Of a stretch of 64,000 bases of DNA, positions 56,081 through 64,000 are shown piece after piece; the stretch's first letter is position 1; each line of letters begins with the position of its first letter. The stretch lies in the NCBI GenBank assembly GCA_947685225.1, contig CANTUV010000024.1, positions 56,510,001 through 56,574,000 on the forward strand, in the 5' to 3' direction. A model generated the notes under the pieces. That model was given only the letters and a program-made list of their open reading frames with translations. It ran no database searches and was not told where the DNA came from. Both the position numbers and the translations under genes were made by a program. The DNA is from Garcia nutans (Eukaryota > Streptophyta > Magnoliopsida > Malpighiales > Euphorbiaceae).

Positions 56081-56754
56081 AAGAAGATTTTGTTTTATCT
56101 TCTTTTTAAGATGGGGATATTAAAGATATGAAAGGAAAAGAAGCCTAACTCAATGAACTTTCCTTAGCTTTAATATTGCTTTTAATTTTACTTTCTTTAA
56201 TATTAAATTGAACAATCTTGTTTTTTCAAATTTAAAGTTGCTTGAATAAATTACTTTCATCAAAATTTTTGTTGGTCTTTGTTCATTTTGGTGCTCAACC
56301 AATGAAGAATCTATCTTGATAATTCATGAATTAATTTATTTATGCATCATGACTCGAATGACTTTACTAGATAAGGGAATTGATCTATAGCATTGAGTTG
56401 TGTATGCTTACTTAGAGAGGGCTCCTGCATAATTACCTTTGTCTAGGTCCTAGTCAGTCTTAGAACATGCTTTAACAAACTTTTGAAGCGAAATTGAACT
56501 CTGCTTATTTAAGAGAGAAATGATCTAGGCATTGTTTGTTTAGCCAACAACTAGTATCCGCCCAATTAAATATCAATCCCTAGTTGTCCCTTTGAGCCTC
56601 CATAAAATTTTAGCTTTCTTTTTATTGGCTTACAAACCCCAATAACCTACCTTGAGTTGTTGTGATACTTTTGACAAGTCTTATGATCACTAAGATGAAG
56701 AGGCAAGAAGATCAAAGAAAGCAATGATTAGTCAAGATCATGAGGATAGTTAAA

Positions 56755-56870
56755 GTTTCAAGACCATGAAGATAGTTGATGTTCTCAAGAACATAAGGGT
56801 AGTTGATGTTTTCAAGATCATAAGGGTAGTTGAATTGTTCAAGACCATAAGGGTAGTTGAAGTTCATTTA
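56755..56870. repeat. 33-bp tandem repeat 'ataagggtagttgatgtt'
   Basis: About four units: 'tttcaagaccatgaagatag', then 'ttctcaagaacataagggta', then variants each ending 'gtagttga'. The period is about 33 bp. Confidence 0.8.
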
Positions 56871-57959
56871 ATATCTCTAATATATCAAGACAACATTAGA
56901 GTAACAAATGGTTTATCCCTGTTAATGAAGATTTATGTTACTCCCCTCATCCATTATTGGAAGCCCAAGTTGGTACAAAAAAGACAACTCTTTTAGAGCT
57001 AGAACAAAAAAAAAAGAAAACAAAACAAAATAAAAAAAAAAGAAGAAAAGAAAAAAAAAAGAAAGAAAAAAGAGAAGGGAAAAGGAAAAGAGAAAAAGAG
57101 AAAGAAAAGAAAAGAGGGAAAACCCAAAATGTTCAAAAAGCCAACTGAGTTCTCTTTTACCTAAGACAACAAAAGGCTTCCATTTGGTTTATAAGGACAG
57201 TTTGACTTAAATTGGTCCAACCCAACCAAAGATTCAATCAAAATCAAAGGAAAAGGAGAAAGACCATCCAATTCTTGAAAGTTCTGCACTTGATAGTCCT
57301 ACAAGAAAGAAGGACAAAATGATACAAAAAAAAGAAGAAAAAGAGAAAGAAAAGGGAAGAGTAAGAAAAATAAAAAGAAAGAAAAAGGGAGAAGAATAAA
57401 GGAAATGAATTTGAGTACCAAAATTTTTGCAAGGGCAAAGACTATCCTAATCAAGATCTAGATTAATGCCGAGAAGATAGAAGGAATTTGGAGTCTAGAA
57501 AGATTGTTCCCAACTATCTAAAGTTTCAACAAGAAATTTGTAGTGTGAGAGTTTGTCCATTGTGTCACACCAGCTCCAATCTCAAAATGGCCTTCACTTA
57601 AACTGTGTCCCTTATAGACCCCATTTCAAGCCTATCAAAGACCTGTTGATCTCCCTTGGTAGGTAGAGTCTATTAGTGGAGATAGTTTGGATAAGCATGC
57701 ATATGAGATAGACAATATTTAAACTCAAATGAGACCTTTGGCCAAGTAATGTGTATGTGCCTATCTAAAGTGCAACAATTCTTGCTTAAATAGAATTGAT
57801 TCCCGAGTTTAGTACGGTAACTAGGGTTATCATATTATAGATGTGTTAATTTGGAAAATCAAGTCTTGAGGTACATTGACATTAATTTGGAAAAGCCAAC
57901 ATTTGTTTTCAAAATCAAAATTAAAAAAAAAAAGTGTTTTGTCATACAAAGCCTTCGAG

Positions 57960-58244
57960 CTAAGGGAAGTCTGTTGAAATGATTATTGGCAAGGTCATGA
58001 AGAAGCTATCAGCCGACATGCTGAAAAATAGTTTGAAAAGGATGTATCCCTGACTCTGCTGCTTAGGGTCTCCACCACTCATGTTTTCAACATCTTGAAG
58101 ATAAAAGCCACAAATGCAAAGCTTTCGATCATTCCAATGCAAGACTTGAATGAGCGTCAAAAAGGAACGAATGAGAACACTTTTGCTAATCACCTCAGTC
58201 TGTGAGATGATGGAACGACTGTAAGTATTATTCATGCATGTCAT
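57960..58244 (-). CDS. Possible antisense ORF in Tat 3' region, unknown
   Basis: A 94-codon frame, ATG to stop, antisense to gag. It contains SVLIRSFLTLIQVLHWNDRK, then LCICGFYLQDVENMSGGDP and KQQSQGYILFKLFFSMSADS. Composition is protein-like rather than repeat-like, but it has no motif I know. Some Tat-lineage elements are known to carry extra ORFs, including antisense ones, between pol and the 3' LTR; whether this is one is a guess. Chance is the other reading. Confidence 0.25.
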   Translation of the reverse strand: MTCMNNTYSRSIISQTEVISKSVLIRSFLTLIQVLHWNDRKLCICGFYLQDVENMSGGDPKQQSQGYILFKLFFSMSADSFFMTLPIIISTDFP

Positions 58245-58734
58245 GCATACATGAGCATATCACATCGCACTTTCTTGTCTTGTATTGCCTATTCTTTATC
58301 AAAGTGAACAGTAAACACTCTGTAAAGTGAAGAATCAAAAGAAGATATCAAATAAAGGGGGCATAGAAAGCCCATTAATTGAGAAAGCTCCAGTAATCTT
58401 GCAAAGAGAAGAAATACATGCTTGTGCGAAAAACTTGATGGCAAAGACATCAATCAAAGCTTGCATGGATAAAATCTTTGGTTTGAGCCTACACAGGGGG
58501 CAAAGTTTCTCCTTTTCAATTTTTTGAGTTTATATACCAAATATTTTTAAACTTAATTACAAATATTTTGCCACACAGGGGGGCAAGGAGAGGATATATG
58601 GTCCAATTAAAAATAGCTGATTTTTTGCAAAAAGGAAGAACAAAAGAATGAAACATTAGAACTCTCAAAAGAATGAAGATGCAAAAGACAAAAGACCAAT
58701 CCAGCTAAAAGAGCTGAAGCCAGGGTAAAGACTT

Positions 58735-58975
58735 GACCTCCAATGGATAAAGACCCGTGTTTCAAGGGTAAAGACCCAATCTCAAAGGATGAAGATCCAT
58801 TTGCAAGGGTGAAGACCCGATGTCAAAAGATGAAGATTCATTTTCAAGGATGAAGACCTGATCTCAAAGGATGAAGATCCATTTGCAAGGGTGAAGACCC
58901 GATGTCAAAAGATGAAGATTCATTTTCAAGGATGAAGACCGAGCTCAAAGGACGAAGATCAATTATGAGGGTGAA
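58735..58975. repeat. Tandem array 'ggatgaagatccatttgcaa'
   Basis: A ~20-bp base unit ('aaggatgaagatccattt', 'agggtgaagacccgatgtc') arranged as 40-bp pairs; an ~80-bp block is duplicated nearly perfectly (58781-58860 and 58861-58940). Confidence 0.88.
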
Positions 58976-59139
58976 GAATCACAATGCATAAAATAGCCGG
59001 AGCAGTCAGACTCCTCAAATGATAAAAGGTCAGTCAAACTCAATCTCCGGTCTAAGCACCCATTCTCGAGTCCAAGCACCCAAGCTCAGGTCCAAGTACC
59101 CAAATCAATTCAAGCTTGGGTCCAAGTACCCAAATCAAA

Positions 59140-59810
59140 TCAAGTTAGGATCGAGTATCCCAATCCAAGTTAGGAACGAGTATCCAAATCTAGTTTTGGA
59201 TCGAGTATCCCAATCCAGTTTAGGATCGAGTATCCAAAGCCAGTTTAGGATCGAGTATCCAAATCTAGTTAGGATCAAGTGTTCGAATCCAGTTAGGATC
59301 GAGTATCCCAATCCAATTTAGGATCGAGTATCCTAATCCAATTTAGGATCGAGTATCCAAATCCAGTTAGGATCGAGTATCCAAATCCAGTTTAGGATCG
59401 AGTATCCAAATCCAGTTTAGGATCGAGTATCCGAATCTAGTTTAGGATCGAGTATCCAAATCCAGTTTAGGATTGAGTATCCAAATCTGATTTAGGATCA
59501 ATTATCCAAATCCATTTAGGATATCCCAATCAAGTTTAGGATCGAGTATCCAAATCCGATTTTGGATCGAGTATCCAAATCCAGTTAGGATCAAGTATCC
59601 CAATCAAGTTTAGGATCGAGTATCCGAATCCAAGTTAGGATCGAGTATCCAAATCCAGTTAGGATCGAGTATCCCAATCCAATTTAGGGTTGAGTATCCA
59701 AATCTAATTTAGGATCTAGTATCCAAATTCAGTTAGGATCGAGTATCCAAATCTAGTTTAGGATCGAGTATCCAAGTCTGGTTTTAGGATCGAGTGTCCA
59801 AATCTCTCTG
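59140..59810. repeat. ~25-bp tandem array 'ggatcgagtatccaaatcca'
   Basis: About 27 units of 24-26 bp, GGATCGAGTATCCAAATCCA followed by 'gttta'. Each unit includes a GGATCGAGTATCC near-palindrome. Upstream (59049-59140) are related but irregular 'ggtccaagtacccaaatc' units. Frames through it are artefacts. Tandem arrays in 3' regions of Tat/Ogre elements are a known source of satellite DNA. Confidence 0.93.
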
Positions 59811-59884
59811 GTCCAGAACCCAAAATCTCAAAAATTAAGTCTTATTGCTTTTCACTCTCTTTCACTAAGGTTTCAGATCATTCA

Positions 59885-59898
59885 AGCAGGGGGCAAAC
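59885..59898 (+). promoter_or_regulatory. Polypurine tract of Tat element
   Basis: AGCAGGGGGCAAAC immediately before the right LTR start TGTAGACC; typical plus-strand primer of Tat elements. Confidence 0.8.
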
Positions 59899-61016
59899 TG
59901 TAGACCTTTAATTTTTGACCCAATCCGGTCTAATATGTTTTATTTAGTCTAAAATGATTTTTGTTGTCTAATTGATCCAAAATAAGTTTTATTAAATAAT
60001 TTTTGCTTTACTATATAATTTTTATTAATAAAAAATAGAAATAAACAAATAAAAGTCAAAAAATAAAAATAAAAATCGGAGTCGGAAAAATCGGCGACGA
60101 AAAAATCATCGCGCGGGCCCGTGGGCATTTCGTACGCAGAATTTTTCTGCCTGGGAAATGGCTGCGGGCCCGTTCTGCGCGCGCTGCCGCAGCCAACTGC
60201 GGCAGAATTTTTTCGCCAGCGCATTTTTCCTGCAGCAATTTTTTTCGGCAGCGTAATTTTTCCGACGTAAATTTTTTGAAACCTAATTCAATAAGGTTTC
60301 GGTTTCTTTTTTTATTAATATTACTTACCTTAACTAATTAGGAATAAAACACATCAAACCACTATAAATAAGGACAAAAAACAATTAAAAAAGAGGAGCC
60401 AAAATCCAACAGTAGCTTGGAAAAAGAAAATCCAAATCCATAAAGGAAAAAGCTTGAATTGATTTGATTTTAAAAGGAGTAGAAACACAATTTAAGAGAG
60501 GAGAAAAAGGCAAAAAGGCTAGTCTTTTGAGCTTGTTCATCCAAGAAGCAATTTTGGTGCAACTTACAAAAGAAGATATGAAATTCTAATTTCTTTATTT
60601 TTTTTTCACAGTATCTAAAACTAGGATTTTGTGTTTTTCAAAAGTTAAAATCTTAGAACTTTAATTTAGTTTTTCTAAAGCCAAAAAACCTTATTTCGTT
60701 GGTTTATCTTCCAAAAGGCTTAAAATGGTTATTTTTACTTCTTAAAAATCTTAAAACTCTAATTGAACAGATTTTTCAACAAAACTAAGATTTAAATTCT
60801 GTTTCTTTTAAAATTTTAAAGTAGGTTATATTTCATTCAAAAAGCCTTAAAAAACATCTTTTCTACTTATAAAAACTTTAATTTGTTTGTTTAAATTCAT
60901 AAAACTTCATTAAATTATCAAATTGATTTCCAAATTCTTAAAAATCATGCATCACCGTGACCCTAAATTCTAAAAATCCTAATTCAACTCCAAAACCTAA
61001 AATAATGAACCCTAAC
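59899..61016 (+). mobile_element. 3' LTR of Tat element, left part
   Basis: Starts TGTAGACCT; matches 51335-52460. U3 has one copy of the 'cgcagaatttttctgcctg' box where the left LTR has two. TATA at 60363. Interrupted at 61016 in the AAACCCTAA zone; the rest should lie beyond the inserted LTR, outside the window. Confidence 0.93.
60363..60370 (+). promoter_or_regulatory. TATA box of 3' Tat LTR
   Basis: TATAAATA, same context as 51817. Confidence 0.7.
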
Positions 61017-63237
61017 TGTCACGATCGGCCATAGCAGGTATGTATAGTAATTACGTGTACAGTATTCACACGTGCTGACAAAGTAGGCATGCTAAAGAGA
61101 TCCGGCTAACCCTAGACCGTTAAGCTATAATTCATTAAAGGACCGGGGTTAAACGTGTGTAACTAACGGCGATGGGTGACTAGTCTGGGAAGTCTTAATA
61201 ATGTATGTGATAGTGTAATGAAATGGAAACTAGAGAAAAACCGGGTAAAAACTGTGAACTGTGACTTTCTTCAGAAACGCCCTGTTAGAGAGAAACGAAG
61301 ACACGTAGACTAGGGGCATTTTGGTCATTATCAATTAAAATTTATACATGAATCCAAAGTAGGAAATATACACACGAGTGCATAGAGGACGTCGAGGGGT
61401 TGAATATGAAACGATCGTCAGTAGAAACGGAGCCCGGGCAAACCCGAGCAAAGAAAGGACCTAAAGGGAATTTTATAAAAAGCCGAGGGCTTATTGGTAA
61501 TTTTTCAAAATGACTTGGAAACCTAAATTAGACCTTAAAAATAGAAAGTAGAGGTCGAGAGGGTCAAAACCATATGTGGTTCACTTCATGGAACCACACG
61601 GTTTAAAAGTTATAGACAATCAATCGCCGGAAGGTATTTTGGTCTTTTCACATCCTAAATCATAAAATTACAGCAAAGGGAAGAAGAGGGGCCAAAATAT
61701 GATTAAAAGAAAGCCCAATGGCTTGGGCCTTAAATAAATAAAAGAGAGAGATAATTGTACCAATGAAAAATGGCCATTTTGCCTTAAAGTGGACCAATTG
61801 GAATTAAGCATTTGTCTTAACACATTATTAGCCAAATTGGGCAGCCATTTGGACCAAAAACACATGAAAGAAGAAAGCAAAAACTCCCTCTTGAGAAGGA
61901 GGGTCGTCCAAGCCATAGGAGAAGGAAGAAAGGTGGTGATTTTCAAGTTTTAAGGTTTATTATCAAAGGTTTTGGTCGAATCCAAGGTCCTAAACTAAGG
62001 TAAGTTCACTTCTAATCCTAATTTCAGGTTTTAATGAGTAATTTGAGAGATTAAAATTAGGGTTCTTATGGTGGATTTGGGGAAAACTTAAGTAGTGATG
62101 ATATTGATTAATTAAATGGAAGAATTAAGGTTTCTAAGGTTTAATAAGGTTAGATTAGGACTTAATTTGAAAAGAAATGGAAGGGTAGTGCATGTTCTAA
62201 ATTTCTAGGGTTTATGGTTGAGGTTGTGTTGTGAAATTTTTGTAGGCAAGGGTGGAAATAAGGAGAAGGAAGAGATTGAAAGATAAGGGAAAGCAAAAGG
62301 AAATTAAAATATAAGGTTTGGTACTTTACCTTGGAAGAATTAATTTTTCTTTCATTTTCTTGCCAAAAACTTTATCTATGGAACTTTTGCTATGGATGCC
62401 TAAATGTGTTGTTTGAGTTTGAATTCAATTGTTGAGTGGTATTTTTGAATCCATGTGGTGATTGGGTTGTTTAAATTCAAATGAAATCTAATGTTTTCAA
62501 TGATTTTGGTAAAAGAGTTTATGAACTCCATTTAGTCCAAATTGATTTAAACAATCAAGTTATTTTAAAAGGGAAGTGTCTAAGTCTTCATTAAATTATT
62601 AGGGAAGCTTTGAAATGGGTTTAGAAAAAAAAATAAACAATTTTGCACCAAATGCAAGTGGGGGCCGAATTGGTGCCCTTTGGGAGCCAATTCTGGACCC
62701 AACTTTGGGCAGCCGGTTGAGGAAGCAAACGATGGAATTTTTCGATGAAATTTTACATGCAATTAGTCAACATATGAAATAAGTTTCCTGTAAAATTTCA
62801 TCCAAAAATAAGATCATTTACCTGGTCAAATTCATGACTGAAATTGACTGAAATTTAGACAAAAACCAGATTTTACTATTCATATGGTCATGCCATTTGC
62901 GTTGCCGATTTTACGCACCGTGTTACTATTCTTTTGGTCATTTTTGGGAATTATTCTAATGTGATTTGAAGTGTGTGGAAATGACTGGGAATGGTGGTAA
63001 ACACTTGGAAATGAAACGGCCTTTAGCCACAGAGTTAGTACACGGCGAAATGGAATGACTTGGTAAAAATGAAAAGGGATGTGCAAATCATTTGAAAATT
63101 TGTGGAAATCTTGGATTTGAATTTTAAACCCTTAAGCTCTACTTGGTGGTTGAACTTGGTAGATAAGGGTATAGTGCACTATACTAACTTATGCAGTACT
63201 GCTTGATATTGTGATTGAATTGTTATGATCTGAACTC

Positions 63238-63365
63238 AATGGTGAGGGCCATTGGGGCCAATTGTGAGGGCCATTGGTTATAACCAAGATGGTGAGGACC
63301 ATTCTTGTGAATTGATATCGGTGGCGAGGGCCACCTATGTTATAGTGGTGAGGGCCACTGCCTTA
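63238..63365. repeat. 'ggtgagggccatt' repeats in LTR slot
   Basis: Six copies of G(G/C)GAGG(G/A)CCA with variable spacers, located upstream of the hairpin. Confidence 0.8.
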
Positions 63366-63627
63366 TCACTATGGTTCTACTTTTACCAGTAGAGCAAAAA
63401 TTTACAAACTATGACACGACTATTTTATGGCATAAGTTGAATTGTGAATATTTTACAATTTTAGTTGAAATCTTTTGAAAAACTTGAAATTCTTTTTTGG
63501 GAAGTACATTTTTATTTCATTGAAGTGAGCTTTATATTTTATTGCTTATATTATTTAACATTCATATATTTTATTGCCTTGCTTGTACAAATAATCTTTA
63601 CTTTTATTTCCATTGGTAAAGTACCCA

Positions 63628-63645
63628 CTGAGCGACATTGCTCAG
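63628..63645 (+). promoter_or_regulatory. LTR hairpin CTGAGC/GCTCAG (compensated)
   Basis: CTGAGC-gacatt-GCTCAG preceded by GTACCCA. Relative to CTAAGC/GCTTAG in the homologous LTR at 23339, both strands of the third stem pair changed (A-T to G-C). Confidence 0.75.
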
Positions 63646-64000
63646 CGAGTTAAGTTTTCCTTGACCCGTAGGTTTGGAGCAGTAGCTAACTCTTGGGAAG
63701 CGACGACCAGACCCACAACATCTCAGGGTAGATCTCTTAGTTTCCATTTTGAGTTAACTAGTTGTGACATGTATATATATATAAGATTGAGAATTACTAT
63801 GTTATACTGTACGTTAGTAGTATGTCATAATACTAAACCTCTACTTTATTTTGTACTAGAAGTGTGAATTCTTCTTGCAGGTTTGTAGTTGAAGTTATAA
63901 GGGGGATTCATTGGGAGTGTATTGAGACTGATTGTGTTCGCATTGGTTTGTGTAAAAATGTTTTCAAAAATCAGAAAAACCAGTTTTGTCGACACTTGGG

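Larger units (their letters stand above)
56081..58730 (+). other. 3' non-coding region of Tat element
   Basis: Where pol should be there is no retroelement domain on either strand. It contains a 33-bp tandem repeat (56755-56870), purine-rich tracts (57004-57120 and 57325-57400) and stop-rich AT-rich sequence. A 94-codon minus frame (57960-58244) is listed separately. A polypyrimidine/purine bias, as in other Tat 3' regions, is visible. Confidence 0.75.
51335..61016 (+). mobile_element. Tat/Ogre-like element with gag only, right LTR interrupted
   Basis: Left LTR 51335-53573, primer-binding site 53575, gag 54596-56080, long 3' non-coding region with three tandem arrays, polypurine tract 59885-59898, right LTR from 59899 cut at 61016 by another LTR. 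No protease, RT, RNase H or integrase is present between gag and the right LTR, so it is non-autonomous. The two LTRs differ at many positions, including a duplicated box in the left one, so it is not recent. The right TSD lies beyond the window. Confidence 0.92.
61017..64000 (+). mobile_element. Chromovirus-type LTR (TGTCACGA family), cut by window edge
   Basis: Starts TGTCACGATCGG and follows the solo LTR 20788-23884 throughout; the window ends at 'cgacacttggg', equivalent to about 23747, so some 140 bp of LTR are missing. The preceding 5 bp, ctaac, should recur after it if it is a solo LTR or at the far end of a full element. Leader near 61880, donor-like AAGGTAAGT (61998), CG-rich 'gcgttgccgattttacgcac' (62898), slot 'ggtgagggccatt' (63238-63365), hairpin 63628-63645. 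Confidence 0.92.

Noticed and set aside
59019..59321. 100-codon repetitive frame
   Set aside because: Follows the 25-bp tandem array; a frame is kept only by chance over part of it.
58735..59810. CRISPR-like array
   Set aside because: Repeats are contiguous without unique spacers of constant length, in a plant retrotransposon; these are tandem repeats.

Overview
This window is repetitive DNA from a flowering plant, probably a eudicot. I found no host gene, tRNA or rRNA. Almost all of it can be assigned to LTR retrotransposons, nested several layers deep. Evidence for a plant source: Ty3/Gypsy chromovirus (Tekay/Del-like), Tat/Ogre-like and Athila-like elements, a Copia (SIRE/Maximus-like) remnant, tRNA primer-binding sites of plant type, AT-rich background, and frequent AAACCCTAA motifs. 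No open reading frame looks like an intact cellular gene. The long frames are broken gag, protease, RT, RNase H and integrase genes, or artefacts of repeat arrays.

Layout. 1-4201: two chromovirus pieces head to head, a minus-strand 3' LTR with a chromodomain stub joined near 2432 to a plus-strand integrase/chromodomain and its 3' LTR. 4202-7582: decayed Tat pol, closed off by three SINE-like units (7583-8251) and a Tat LTR (to 9949). 9950-12264: decayed LTR pieces. 12265-31344: one chromovirus-type LTR split by a full chromovirus (13560-30009, TSD gtata). That element's left LTR carries an Athila-like solo LTR (14884-19285), which itself carries a solo LTR (15525-18059, TSD caact). Its integrase carries another solo LTR (20788-23884, TSD ttcta). 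32269-41911: a young, non-coding element with two 3.1-kb LTRs differing by about 7 substitutions. 41912-45233: Tat-like LTR with an unusual palindromic array and an Athila-like solo LTR (42407-44235, TSD tccat). 45234-51334: Copia and Athila-like remnants holding a Tat solo LTR (48535-50730, TSD gttgg). 51335-61016: a Tat element with gag but no pol and with tandem-repeat arrays. 61017-64000: an LTR inserted in that element's right LTR and running off the window.

How it fits together. The non-coding 32269-41911 element has a primer-binding site and polypurine tract but no proteins, so it must have been copied by enzymes from a related chromovirus; the family represented at 1-2434 is the best candidate in view. 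The gag-only Tat element likewise lacks its own pol. Many insertions have been reduced to solo LTRs, showing frequent LTR-LTR recombination.

The most interesting result is not a gene. The chromovirus-type LTRs, from families whose sequences are otherwise quite different, share one modular layout: leader, splice-donor-like site, CACG-rich palindrome array (in most), second donor-like site, a short tandem-repeat slot whose repeat differs between families, and a conserved GTAC..CTAAGC/GCTTAG hairpin about 390-630 bp before the LTR end. In two homologous LTRs the hairpin stem differs by a compensatory base-pair change.
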